Assembly (NCBI GenBank): GCA_040398805.1
Contig: JBBATK010000012.1
Coordinates: 1-64,000 of the forward strand
Length of the DNA stretch: 64,000 nucleotides
From: JBBATK01 sp040398805
Lineage (GTDB): Bacteria; Bacteroidota; Ignavibacteria; Kapaibacteriales; NICIL-2
Direction of reading: 5' to 3'
Shown: positions 1-8,364 of the stretch, piece after piece
Numbering within the stretch: the stretch's first letter is position 1
How the letters are laid out: each line of letters opens with the position of its first letter
The notes under the pieces: model-generated
What the model was told of the DNA's origin: nothing
Database searches by the model: none
What the model saw: only the letters and a program-made list of their open reading frames with translations
Translations under genes and position numbers: made by a program

Positions 1-112
1 GCTGACCCGGCTCACGTTGCTGACCCGGCTCACGTTGCTGACCCGGCTCACGTTGTTGACCCGGTTCGCGTTGTTGACCCGGTTCGCGTTGTTGACCCGG
101 TTCGCGTTGTTG
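1..112. repeat. 18-bp tandem repeat inside coding sequence
   Basis: About six head-to-tail copies of an 18-bp unit are visible (unit such as gttgacccggttcgcgtt on the plus strand). The three leftmost copies are identical to each other and differ from the next three at a few third positions. On the minus strand each copy encodes one GQQREP hexapeptide, so changes in copy number keep the frame. The array continues past the window edge. Confidence 0.9.
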
Positions 113-1213
113 ACCACGACCTCGCTGTTGCCTGCCACCACGCGGTTGCTCCGGACTCTGGTGCGGCGGGGTCGACGTCTCGTCCGCGACATCCGCATCC
201 GCATCCGCATCTGCATCTGCAGCCGATGCATCCTCGTCCGAATCACCGCGCTCGGCGCGACGTTGCATACGTTCAAGTTTCTTCTGGTCACGCCATTGAC
301 GACGTTTCTCTATCCATTCCAGTCGTCGTTTCTCGCGTCGACTCAGCGGCGTACCGCCTTCTCCCGTTTGCTCTGCGGACGCATCACGGTCTCCGTCCTC
401 CACCTGTGCCACCGGCGTCTCGGGCGGACGTTGAGCGTTGGGTGCCTGCGGACGCCGACGGGAATCATCACGATCGTTGCGTCCGCGCTCGGAAGCCGGG
501 CGATTCTCGTTTCGGTCACGGCCACCGCGCTGCGACACGTCGCGATCGGCGGGAGCCTTGGACGTGGCATACGGCGCGCCTCCATCGAGAACACTTGCCT
601 CGGTCGTGGACCTCTGACGCTTCTCGGTTTTCAAGGACGTGATGAACGCCGCGACCTCGTCGATGGACGGAGGAGCGGAAACCTCGTCTTGCTCCTTTGA
701 TCGCGAGGATTTCTTGGCAGCGGATGATGATGACGCAGGAGATTTCTTCTCGTCGGCCTTCTTCGATGCGACGCGCTTCGTCGACGTACTCTTCTTCGAT
801 GCACCGGAGTCGCCGGTGCGCGTATCACGGGTTGCTGCCGGTGCCTCATCGGTACGAGGTGATGCAACGCCCGTGTCCGTCTTCTTGGACGAAGCTTTGG
901 ATACCTTCTTCGCGGCACTACCGCTGCCCTTCGTCGTCGCATCGGTTTCCGATGCAGGACGCTTCGCGGCTTTCGACGCAGCGGGACGTTTCGACGGTTC
1001 GGCCTTGGACGATGCAGCCGCCTTCGCCTCAGACTTCTTCGCCTCGGATTTCTTCGCTGCAGCTGCTGGAGCTTTAGCGGCACTCTGCTTACGGCCGGCG
1101 GTGGAGGTTTTCGATGCTGTGCTGCGGGCGGTGCGCGTGGACGGCGAAGCGTTGTTCGCGTTCGGTTGCGCTTCAGAGCCGTTCGGCTCCTGTGAGCGTG
1201 GGTCTTCTATCAT
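1..1213 (-). CDS. Low-complexity basic protein, N-terminal part only
   Basis: The frame opens at an ATG at 1213 and stays open to the left edge, so only about 404 N-terminal residues are visible. The first ~170 residues are Ala/Lys/Ser-rich with many AAKK- and SKK-type clusters, like histone-H1-type tails. Next comes a short ordered-looking stretch (IDEVAAFITSLKTEKRQR), then Arg/Asp-rich sequence, a basic helix (REKRRLEWIEKRRQW), an Ala-Asp run (about 206-230) and at least six tandem GQQREP hexapeptides running off the edge. I do not recognise a catalytic domain. Disordered basic N-termini like this are known on nucleic-acid-binding proteins such as RNA helicases or RNase E/G in this phylum, so an RNA-related role is possible but not shown. 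A separate rho gene lies at 17374-18684. Confidence 0.7.
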   Translation of the reverse strand, partial: MIEDPRSQEPNGSEAQPNANNASPSTRTARSTASKTSTAGRKQSAAKAPAAAAKKSEAKKSEAKAAASSKAEPSKRPAASKAAKRPASETDATTKGSGSAAKKVSKASSKKTDTGVASPRTDEAPAATRDTRTGDSGASKKSTSTKRVASKKADEKKSPASSSSAAKKSSRSKEQDEVSAPPSIDEVAAFITSLKTEKRQRSTTEASVLDGGAPYATSKAPADRDVSQRGGRDRNENRPASERGRNDRDDSRRRPQAPNAQRPPETPVAQVEDGDRDASAEQTGEGGTPLSRREKRRLEWIEKRRQWRDQKKLERMQRRAERGDSDEDASAADADADADADVADETSTPPHQSPEQPRGGRQQRGRGQQREPGQQREPGQQREPGQQREPGQQREPGQQREPGQ

Positions 1214-1305
1214 GAATTGTGTTTTGCTCACCGTAAGACGCAAGCGGATGCGACATGGAATGTCATCACCACCGACGCGCTTCTCACGATGAACGCCTGC
1301 ATCCT

Positions 1306-2334
1306 TTATGCAGTACCGGGACTCATATCAAGGATCTCCTGCGCTGGGACAGCAACATCGTCATGCGACCGGAGGAATTCCACATACTCACGAAGACGGT
1401 CTTCGATCTGCGAGTAGGACTCCATGTACACAAGATCACGACGTACGGTCGACGCCATGGGCAACCCTTTGAGATAACCGGAAAAAAATTTTCGAAATTC
1501 TCTACTTGATCGTCGCTCATTCCCACTTCTGGCAATGGACCGACGTAATTGTTCCAAACAAATGTCAACTCGTTCTTCCACCGTCGCGGGCTCCGGCAGA
1601 ATTCCGGTGCGCAGGTACTGCTGAGTCTCCCGAAACACGAAAGGGTTCGCAATAGCCGCACGACCAATCATCACCGCATCACAGCCCGTCTCGGCGAACG
1701 CACGTCGGGCATCCTCGGGGGTCACGATATCGCCGTTGAGGATGACGGGGATGGAGACCGCTTTCTTGATCTTCGGTATCCAACTCCAATCGGCAGAACC
1801 GCTGTGTCCCATGTCCCGTGTCCGACAGTGAACGGTGATCGCCGCCGCTCCTGCGTCCTCCATCATCTGCGCCACATCCACGATGACGATGGAATCAGGG
1901 TCCCACCCTAAACGTGTCTTCACGGTCACCGGCAGGCCCACCGCATCGACGACCGCTCGGGTCATCTTCGCCATCGTCTCCGGCTCACGCAACAAGGCCG
2001 CACCCGCATTACGGGCCACGACATTCTTCACCCAACAGCCGAAATTGATATCGATGAAATCCGGGTTCGACTGCTCGGTCACCCGTGCAGCCTCGACCAT
2101 CACGTCGATATTACCACCGAAAATCTGGATAGCGACCGGATGTTCGCTCGGATCCAGCTCCAGCTTCTCCAGCGACCGCCGCGCATCACGCACCAGGCCT
2201 TCGCTGGAAATGAACTCCGTGTACACGATGTCGGCGCCGAGCCGACGGCATATGACACGGAACGGAAGATCGCTGACATCCTCCATGGGTGCGAGTAACA
2301 CTCCGCGCTCTACGTCTACGGAACCGATTTTCAT
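1306..2334 (-). CDS. dusB: tRNA-dihydrouridine synthase (DusB type)
   Basis: A 342-residue FMN-dependent enzyme that reduces specific uridines of tRNA to dihydrouridine in the cytoplasm. Visible family marks are the opening VLLAPMEDVSDLPFR, YTEFISSEGLV, the IQIFGG strand, the catalytic-cysteine loop DINFGC, VKTRLGW, TVHCRTRDMGHSG, PVILNGDI and GCDAVMIGRAAIANPF, followed by the C-terminal helical tRNA-binding region. Length is normal for DusB. I chose the ATG at 2334 (MKIGSV) because the extra 21 codons upstream do not look like the family and run into a possible promoter box at 2395-2401. Oddity: the residue after the catalytic Cys is Trp (GCW) where many Dus enzymes have Pro. It may share a transcript with the glycosyltransferase gene upstream. 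Confidence 0.93.
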   Translation of the reverse strand: MKIGSVDVERGVLLAPMEDVSDLPFRVICRRLGADIVYTEFISSEGLVRDARRSLEKLELDPSEHPVAIQIFGGNIDVMVEAARVTEQSNPDFIDINFGCWVKNVVARNAGAALLREPETMAKMTRAVVDAVGLPVTVKTRLGWDPDSIVIVDVAQMMEDAGAAAITVHCRTRDMGHSGSADWSWIPKIKKAVSIPVILNGDIVTPEDARRAFAETGCDAVMIGRAAIANPFVFRETQQYLRTGILPEPATVEERVDICLEQLRRSIARSGNERRSSREFRKFFSGYLKGLPMASTVRRDLVYMESYSQIEDRLREYVEFLRSHDDVAVPAQEILDMSPGTA

Positions 2335-2463
2335 ACGCGTCGAGGGTGCAACCAGCTGGTGGATACGACTACCCCTCCCTTCGGAGGAGCTTTGCAAAAT
2401 ACGAAGAGTTTACTCCGCGAGCGGTGCATCGGTAAGAGCCGCGACGGTGCCGGACACTCCCCT

Positions 2464-3609
2464 TCATCCGCGTTTCGTGCCGAATGCCCGGCAAAGCGCC
2501 GCCGAAACGGCTTTTGCCGCAAAGGGCGTGGCGATGTCCGCTGCGGATCGTTTCATCGTGGCGACGGCAGTCGGTGAATGCAGGAGTGCCTCCACCTTAT
2601 ACGACAAGGCAGGGATGTTGTTACACTTCCACGCCGTTCCATGCTCAAGAAGATAATCGGCATTCCGCTCTTCCTGACCGGGGATGGGATTCACGATGAT
2701 CATGGGGAGGTGCTTGGCCAGCACCTCGCTGCTTGTCAGACCTCCGGGCTTTCCGATCATGAGGTCCGCCGCGCTCATGTATTCATCCATCTCTGTCGTA
2801 TGTCCTACCGCAAGCACCGTATGCACGGAGGACCGGGCGGAGAAGGTCTTCGTGATCACCTCCGCCGCACCCGTGTTCGATCCGCAAAGAGCGACAATGG
2901 TGACGGGCGATGCGATCCGCGTAAGCGCCTCGACGATGTGCTCGATGTTCGTGATGCCGAAGCCGCCGGCGGACACGAGAATGACCGGTTTGTCCGCGGG
3001 CAGACCATGCTTGCGTCGCATGGCGGCGGTATCTTTCTCCCGGGCGAACACGGGATGAATGGGAATACCCGTCGTTACCACTTTGTCGGGCGGCATCCCG
3101 AGCGCGATGAGATAGGCGCGCTCTTCCTCGCACGCGGCACAATACAAGTCGACGTCCCTGTTCAACCACAACGCGTGCGCATCGAAGTCCGTGAGCACCA
3201 CCGCCTGCGGACATGAGTATTTCTTCTTCCTCCGCAGATACGTGATGATATCGGCCGGCAGGAAATGCGTGCTGACGACGACATCCGGCTGAATGCGCTC
3301 CAGGACTTTCACCAGAAGCGAGATATTCAACAGCTCCAGTGCACGGATCCTGTTCTCGTTCTTCCACGGCTTGTCGAGATAATCATAAATCCACCCCAAG
3401 AGCTCGGGCGCGGCCTTGGCGACATCGAAGTAGGCCCTGCTGTACAGCGTGCGCATCGCCTTCGAGGTGTATTTGAGAATATCCAGATGGACGATCTCCG
3501 GCGCGAGCTGGTCGGAAGAGAATTGCTCCACCAAGGCTTCGGCCGCTCGCACATGCCCTGCGCCGGCTGACACCGAGAGGACGAGGATTTTTTTGAAGGG
3601 TGTGGACAT
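2464..3609 (-). CDS. MGDG-synthase/UgtP-like glycosyltransferase
   Basis: A 381-residue GT28-type glycosyltransferase. The N-terminus (ILVLSVSAGAGHVRAAEAL) and the following helices match the MGDG-synthase N-terminal domain of enzymes that add glucose or galactose to diacylglycerol. The C-terminal half has the nucleotide-sugar-binding pattern of the GT-B fold (ILVSAGGFGITNIEHIV; later MIGKPGGLTSSEVLAKHLPM). Known relatives make membrane glycolipids at the inner face of the cytoplasmic membrane; the actual sugar and acceptor here cannot be read from sequence. The ATG at 3609 (MSTPFKK) is preferred over a frame start at 3648 because a TAGATTTG box lies at 3631-3638, inside the longer version. 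It is divergent from the YihY-family gene. Confidence 0.85.
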   Translation of the reverse strand: MSTPFKKILVLSVSAGAGHVRAAEALVEQFSSDQLAPEIVHLDILKYTSKAMRTLYSRAYFDVAKAAPELLGWIYDYLDKPWKNENRIRALELLNISLLVKVLERIQPDVVVSTHFLPADIITYLRRKKKYSCPQAVVLTDFDAHALWLNRDVDLYCAACEEERAYLIALGMPPDKVVTTGIPIHPVFAREKDTAAMRRKHGLPADKPVILVSAGGFGITNIEHIVEALTRIASPVTIVALCGSNTGAAEVITKTFSARSSVHTVLAVGHTTEMDEYMSAADLMIGKPGGLTSSEVLAKHLPMIIVNPIPGQEERNADYLLEHGTAWKCNNIPALSYKVEALLHSPTAVATMKRSAADIATPFAAKAVSAALCRAFGTKRG

Positions 3610-3630
3610 CGCTACACTGATATTTTGCAA

Positions 3631-3638
3631 CAAATCTA
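3631..3638 (-). promoter_or_regulatory. Putative -7 promoter box TAGATTTG
   Basis: Read on the minus strand this is TAGATTTG, a full match to the Bacteroidota -7 consensus TAnnTTTG, 21 bp before the ATG of the glycosyltransferase gene. No convincing TTG -33 element was found at the usual spacing. Confidence 0.45.
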
Positions 3639-3720
3639 CGGCAAGCAATGTCGCACCACGAGTCGACGACGGCTTGTTACCATTGTTTCACGGAGTCCGC
3701 GACGTATCCGCTCCCTACCT

Positions 3721-4635
3721 ATGTCCTCATCAACACTCCATACGTTGACAATAGCGGTGCGATCCCTGGTGAATCACGTGCGGACCGTCGGCGAACGGCT
3801 CGAGAGATTGCACATATTCCTCCTCGCCGCTGGCATCTCGTTCAACGTGGCGTTGTGCATCTTTCCGCTGTTGCTCGTCGGCGTGTATGTGGCCGGACGC
3901 TTCGTGGACGTGGAAGTGGCCACGACGGTGCTGAAGAAGACCATGTACGATACGCTGCCTGCAACACAAAGCACACGGAACCTTGTCGTCTCCATCCTCG
4001 AGGAGATCCAGACCATCCGCAACACGAGCAGCACTGCGGGGTTCGTGGGACTCATCATCCTGGTCTGGACGTCATCGGCATTGTTCAGTTCGTTGCGCAC
4101 GGGATTGAACGCCATTTTCAGCATACCGACGCCGAAGTTCTTCCTCCTCTATAAGCTCAAAGACCTGGCATTCACGATCATCATCGGACTCCTCATCCTG
4201 CTTTCCACGTTCATCACGCCGGTCATCTCCCTGTTCAGCTCGGGTGTGGTGAGCGATTCCACCATCCTCGGTTCGTGGAGCATCTCGAATCTCCTGGCGT
4301 TCGTCGTCTCCACGGGAACGGCTTTCGTCTTCTTCGCGGTCATCCTTCGCTTCGTCCCCAACAAGCCGCAACCGTTGTACATCATCGTCTTCGCGTCCGC
4401 CACCAGCTCGGTCTTGTGGGAACTGGCCCGAGCGATATTCACGTACTACCTCAACCACATCGCGTCGTTCGGCAGATTCTACGGCACCTTCAGCGTCCTC
4501 GTCGCGGCGTCGCTCTGGATGTATTATTCGGCGCTCATCATCCTTGTCTCGGCGGAGGTCGCCGAGTATCTCTACGAGCTTCGCACGGAACATGCGTCGC
4601 CCCTCATCGCGGACTCGGAGGGACGTGCCGCGTGA
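3721..4635 (+). CDS. YihY/BrkB family inner-membrane protein
   Basis: A 304-residue polytopic membrane protein with about six hydrophobic segments. The first (HIFLLAAGISFNVALCIFPLLLVGVYVAG) carries the A-I-S-F-x-x-x-L-x-x-F-P-L-L pattern of the YihY/BrkB family. Later marks are the loop TSSALFSSLRTGLNAIF, the segment in which the ATSSVLWELAR helix follows YIIVFA, and the final YGTFSVLVAASLWMYYSALIILVSAEVAEYL. The family was once called ribonuclease BN, which is now regarded as a misnomer; function is unknown and it may be a transporter. The start at 3721 (MSSST) was chosen because upstream codons are Arg-rich and unlike the family. The stop is 30 bp from the convergent exonuclease gene. Confidence 0.88.
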   Translation: MSSSTLHTLTIAVRSLVNHVRTVGERLERLHIFLLAAGISFNVALCIFPLLLVGVYVAGRFVDVEVATTVLKKTMYDTLPATQSTRNLVVSILEEIQTIRNTSSTAGFVGLIILVWTSSALFSSLRTGLNAIFSIPTPKFFLLYKLKDLAFTIIIGLLILLSTFITPVISLFSSGVVSDSTILGSWSISNLLAFVVSTGTAFVFFAVILRFVPNKPQPLYIIVFASATSSVLWELARAIFTYYLNHIASFGRFYGTFSVLVAASLWMYYSALIILVSAEVAEYLYELRTEHASPLIADSEGRAA

Positions 4636-4665
4636 CGCATGCGGCATAGGGTTCGGCGGAGTCCG

Positions 4666-5403
4666 TCACCATTTCAACAAGTCGCGCCAGCAACAGTACA
4701 GGTCCCACGTGGCTTCGATATCGCGCATGCAGTACTCCGCTATCGCAAGGTATTCCTTGTTATCGTACATGAGGGCCACCTTGCTGCCGTCCACGCCCTC
4801 GGCTTTGGGCGAGGCGATGCCGAACGACTTCGTGTAGAAATCCAGGTTGAAGCGTCGAGTGGCACCGTTTTGCTGCGGGGCGAAGAAGGTGAGTTCGTCC
4901 AGCAGGTCCGTATGCGACTCCCGATAGTTCCAGCGCGTCCCGTTCATGAGGTTCACGGATGGTCGCACACGGAGCGCCGCCGATCGGAGCATGAGGAAGG
5001 GCATGTCGAACCCGCGACCGTTGAAGGTGACGAAGTGGAGTCGCGATGACTCCTTCTGTTGCTGCAGGTACGTCCAGAAGTTCCCGAGCATGCGCGCTTC
5101 GGACGTCCGCACGACGGTCAGGTCGCCCTTTTCCTCTTTCACGAGCTCGTCGTTGTCATCCGCATCCCGCACAAGGCAGACCTTCTTCCACACGTCGTAT
5201 CCGCCCTCCTCGTTCCTGCGCAAGTGAATGAAACCCACGCAGACGATTTTTCCTGTGAGCGGCGTCAACGCCATCTCCGACCGCTTTCGGTCCCGCTCCT
5301 CATCGGTGGTCGTTCCGCGCAACAGGTACTCGTGCTGCACATCGTCGAAATCCTCCCATGCCAATGGCGACGTTTCGATATCAAGGACTATGATGGAATC
5401 CAT
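4666..5403 (-). CDS. PolB-type 3'-5' exonuclease (DEDD fold)
   Basis: A 245-residue stand-alone exonuclease domain related to the proofreading domain of family-B DNA polymerases. The acidic motifs are all present: LDIETSP (ExoI, residues about 6-12), TFNGRGFDMPFL (ExoII), DLLDELTF, and YCMRDIEATWDLY (ExoIII region). Between ExoI and ExoII is a GKIVCVGFI strand followed by a variable charged loop. Members degrade single-stranded DNA or RNA in vitro, but the cellular role of this stand-alone group is poorly known. The ATG at 5403 (MDSIIVLDIET) puts ExoI at the usual distance from the N-terminus; a frame start at 5433 adds ten non-family residues. It is followed by 30 bp to the convergent YihY-family stop. 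Confidence 0.85.
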   Translation of the reverse strand: MDSIIVLDIETSPLAWEDFDDVQHEYLLRGTTTDEERDRKRSEMALTPLTGKIVCVGFIHLRRNEEGGYDVWKKVCLVRDADDNDELVKEEKGDLTVVRTSEARMLGNFWTYLQQQKESSRLHFVTFNGRGFDMPFLMLRSAALRVRPSVNLMNGTRWNYRESHTDLLDELTFFAPQQNGATRRFNLDFYTKSFGIASPKAEGVDGSKVALMYDNKEYLAIAEYCMRDIEATWDLYCCWRDLLKW

Positions 5404-5522
5404 ACGCGAGGTGTGATAAATGAAGGACGACAACCGGAGCGGACAAGGAGCAGGCGTATCCGGTGATATCGCGTACTCATGCAGCGAACATACGAACCCG
5501 ACGGTGCCCGTTCAACGAGGTG

Positions 5523-6182
5523 TCACGCATACATTTTCCACAAAAGCCAGAGGGCGAAGAGCGCGAAGATCACTCCTCCGATGCGTCGGATGAGCTTGAG
5601 CATGGCGGGCGACATCGCTTCCTTGTGCTTGCGTACCACCAGGGTGATGATGTGGATCCATGCATAGGTACCAAGGCCGAACCCACCGGCGAGGATTGCG
5701 CGCTGGATTCCTGTGGCTGTAGCATCGGGGAACATGGAATGGATGGAGGCGATGATGGCGGTGAGCGATGGCAGGAATGTGGGATTGAATCCGTTGCTCA
5801 GTGCTGTCGCCGCTCCCACGAGGAACGGACGGGAGCCGGGAACGTGCGTTTCAAGGTGAACACGGGAGGTGGCGACGGTGGAGGTTGGACGGATGATCTG
5901 CTTCATGCCCACAACGAGGATGCCGAGAACGATCAACGTCATGAGGATCCGCGAGAGGGTCTGATGTTGCTCCGCCACGCCGATACCCCACTGCACGAGT
6001 GCCGACGATGCGAAGAGCACGCCAAGGCAGAAGACGGTGTCCACGAGCGCCACGCCGAGCGCCACACCACGTCCCGCCCTGTGACCTTGATGCAACGTGG
6101 TTTCGATGGCGAAAGCCGCCACGGGTCCGGGAGGGATTGTCAGGACGAAACCGGTGCAGAAACCTATGAGAAGCTCGAGCAT
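5523..6182 (-). CDS. LysE/RhtB family exporter
   Basis: A 219-residue inner-membrane protein with about six hydrophobic segments. The first contains the LysE-type signature TGFVLTIPPGPVAAFAIET, with the conserved P-P-G-P turn; the middle carries the family's second half (FLVGAATALSNGFNPTFL), a degenerate form of the usual NP motif. LysE/RhtB relatives export amino acids or small cationic metabolites; the substrate cannot be assigned. I chose the ATG at 6182 (MLELLIGF) because the hydrophobic first helix should start close to the N-terminus; upstream codons are charged. It is separated from the exonuclease gene downstream by 119 bp with no recognised signal. Confidence 0.82.
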   Translation of the reverse strand: MLELLIGFCTGFVLTIPPGPVAAFAIETTLHQGHRAGRGVALGVALVDTVFCLGVLFASSALVQWGIGVAEQHQTLSRILMTLIVLGILVVGMKQIIRPTSTVATSRVHLETHVPGSRPFLVGAATALSNGFNPTFLPSLTAIIASIHSMFPDATATGIQRAILAGGFGLGTYAWIHIITLVVRKHKEAMSPAMLKLIRRIGGVIFALFALWLLWKMYA

Positions 6183-6399
6183 GGTTGAGCGCGCGGAGAT
6201 AAGGAAAACAATTTTCGGACCTTTGCCCTCGAAGATAGCAGGCATGGGCGCGTTTATTCCGAAGGATGTTCGTGGACATTTTCGTATCTTTTATCCGATT
6301 TTTCTGTTCATAATCGAGCCGCGGCGCAAGCCGTGTCGGAATTCTTTGGATCTCGCGCCACATATACATAGAACGACGGACCTGAGCGACATCACGCCG

Positions 6400-7596
6400 A
6401 TGCCGAGACTACGCATTCTCGTGGTCGATGACGAGCAAGCGATGCTGGACGCCATTTCCCTGTTCTTCGAGAACATCCACGAGATAACCTGCTGCACGAC
6501 GGCATTACGAGCACGGCAGCTGTTCTCGTCCATCGATTTCGACGTTGTCATCGCCGATCTCCGTCTGGATAGCGAGAACGGTGCCGATCTGCTGACGGAG
6601 TTCAAAAGCCTGCGTCCTGAGTGCGAACGTATCCTTATGACAGGATACACGGGTGCCATGTCCATCATCAACGCGATCAACGAAGCGGGTATCTCCTATT
6701 ACCTGACGAAGCCACTGGACTTGCTCCAGCTGCGCATCATGATCGATCGAGTAAGCGACCACATCCAGCTACGGTATGCTCATGAGAGTCTCCTGCACCG
6801 GCTCCAGGAACACAATCTTCATTTGGAACGTCTGGTGGCCTTACGCTCCTCCGAGTTATCGCGCGCGAACGAAGCCCTTCAGGAACTTCAGTCGTCGAGA
6901 GAGCGAGTGATCCGTTTGTCGGTTCATGATCTTCAGAACCCGCTCGACAATCTCGACTCCGTCCTTGTCGAACTGCTGAAGGAGACCGCACTGCAACCCG
7001 AGCTTGTCGACCTTGTGGAAATGGCCAGGAGTTCATCGCATCTGATGCGTGCTCTGGTGGAGGACATGCTGTCGATCGCCATTCTCAGCAGGGCGGACCT
7101 GCGCATGCGCAAAGACGTCATCGATGTGGCATCAATGCTTCGTGCCTGTGCGCGATCCTTCTCCTCCGTCGCGGAACAGAAAGGGATATGGATCAATGTG
7201 GACATCCCGGCCGGTGATACGACCATCGTGGGAGACGAGATCCAACTGCGCAAAGCACTGGACAATCTCATCAGCAATTCCATCAAGTACACGTCGGATA
7301 AAGGTGCCATCACCCTTAGGGCATCGAAGGACGAGCAGTACATGACGATCGAGGTGCAAGACACCGGACTCGGCATGACGTCCGATGATATCAATAACGC
7401 CTTCCGCGAGTTCTCCCGTCTGTCCGCAAAGCCCACAGGAGGAGAAAGCAGCACGGGCTTGGGCCTTTTCATCGTCAAGCGTATCGTGGAACTCCACGGC
7501 GGTGGCGTGTCGGCGCACAGCGAAGGCCTGGGACGCGGCACGACCATGACCATCGTGCTCCCTCTTGGCGAGTTGCCTGCGCCGCTGCTCCAGTAA
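6400..7596 (+). CDS. Receiver-histidine kinase hybrid, cytoplasmic
   Basis: A 398-residue protein with the order receiver then kinase. Residues 1-120 are a CheY-like receiver with acidic pocket D10-D11, phospho-acceptor D53 (VIADLRLD), T81 and K104 (YLTKP). A coiled-coil linker (about 125-170) leads to a dimerisation/phosphotransfer helix with H176 in the H-box HDLQNPL, then an HATPase domain with N-box (NLISNSIKYTS), G1 box (VQDTGLGM) and G2 box (TGLGLFIVKRIVELHGG). No membrane segment or sensor domain is seen, so it should be driven by phosphotransfer from another kinase or by a partner protein. The start at 6400 gives a canonical receiver N-terminus; upstream in-frame codons overlap the divergent LysE-family gene. 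The next gene, a YciO-like protein, is not obviously linked. Confidence 0.92.
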   Translation: MPRLRILVVDDEQAMLDAISLFFENIHEITCCTTALRARQLFSSIDFDVVIADLRLDSENGADLLTEFKSLRPECERILMTGYTGAMSIINAINEAGISYYLTKPLDLLQLRIMIDRVSDHIQLRYAHESLLHRLQEHNLHLERLVALRSSELSRANEALQELQSSRERVIRLSVHDLQNPLDNLDSVLVELLKETALQPELVDLVEMARSSSHLMRALVEDMLSIAILSRADLRMRKDVIDVASMLRACARSFSSVAEQKGIWINVDIPAGDTTIVGDEIQLRKALDNLISNSIKYTSDKGAITLRASKDEQYMTIEVQDTGLGMTSDDINNAFREFSRLSAKPTGGESSTGLGLFIVKRIVELHGGGVSAHSEGLGRGTTMTIVLPLGELPAPLLQ

Positions 7597-7689
7597 CGAC
7601 GAACCGGCCGAGCTCCGGAATCCGCACGCCCTTTGTTCCCCTGTGGACGGTGGAAGAAGGTCGGCAACCACACCCACGCATCGACACCC

Positions 7690-8346
7690 ATGGCCTATAC
7701 CTACGCTCTTCACGCCCGGACACCCGATGCAGCCATCGTCGCACGCATCGCCGAGCACGTCTGTTCCGGAGCGGTCATCCTTTATCCCACGGACACAGGC
7801 ATGGCGTTGGGATGCGCCTTACGGAACAAAGCGGGCATCGAACAGATCCGCACCCTGCGGAACATCCCGGCCAAACATAGCATGACCTTCTTGTGCGACT
7901 CGTTAGCGCACATCGCCGAGTACGCCTACGTGACCGACCGCGCCTTCCATGTGATGAAGAAACTCATCCCGGGTCCGTTCACGTACATCCTTCCCGCAAC
8001 GAAAAGCGTTCCCGTCTATGCTCACGATCCCAAACGCACCTCGGTGGGCATACGTGTCCCGGATGCCGCTATTGCAAGGGAGTTGTTGCGCGCCATGGAG
8101 GAGCCGCTCATTTCCGTGAGCGCGAAGAACGGTGATGACGAGGAATACGCGTCGTGGCAGGAGTGTGTGGACGACATCGGTCACCGCGTCGACATCATCG
8201 TGTCCATCGATGCCGTTTCGGACGCGTCGGAAAGTCTGGGATTCGAGCGCTCCACCATCATCGACATGCGAACGAACGCCTTCGCCATCCTTCGCCATGG
8301 AGCACGGAGCGAAGACGTGGAGGACCTCCTTGAACCGCTCGTGTGA
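7690..8346 (+). CDS. Sua5/YciO/YrdC family protein
   Basis: A 218-residue protein of the dsRNA-binding-like YrdC fold. YrdC/Sua5 enzymes make threonylcarbamoyl-AMP for the t6A37 modification of tRNA. Marks seen: GAVILYPTDTGMALGC (the usual strand-turn after the first helix), RTLRNIPAKHSMTFLC (K and R of the nucleotide site), KLIPGPFTYILPATKSVP, and TSVGIRVPD. The sequence resembles the YciO branch, which has weak or unproven TC-AMP synthase activity, so I withhold a tsaC symbol. The ATG at 7690 gives a typical N-terminus (MAYTYALH). The stop lies 18 bp from the stop of the convergent cation transporter. Confidence 0.85.
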   Translation: MAYTYALHARTPDAAIVARIAEHVCSGAVILYPTDTGMALGCALRNKAGIEQIRTLRNIPAKHSMTFLCDSLAHIAEYAYVTDRAFHVMKKLIPGPFTYILPATKSVPVYAHDPKRTSVGIRVPDAAIARELLRAMEEPLISVSAKNGDDEEYASWQECVDDIGHRVDIIVSIDAVSDASESLGFERSTIIDMRTNAFAILRHGARSEDVEDLLEPLV

Positions 8347-8364
8347 TTCAGTCCCTTCGCCGTC

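Noticed and set aside
1..112. CRISPR array
   Set aside because: The 18-bp units are directly adjacent with no spacers and keep a reading frame.
17..1292. Long plus-strand open frames with leucine/arginine or alanine/phenylalanine repeats
   Set aside because: They are shadows of the repeat-rich minus-strand gene; the minus-strand reading has a clear start and typical codon use.
4072..4647. 191-residue minus-strand frame opposite the YihY-family gene
   Set aside because: Highly charged Arg/Asp-rich composition typical of an antisense shadow; the plus strand has the membrane-protein family motifs.
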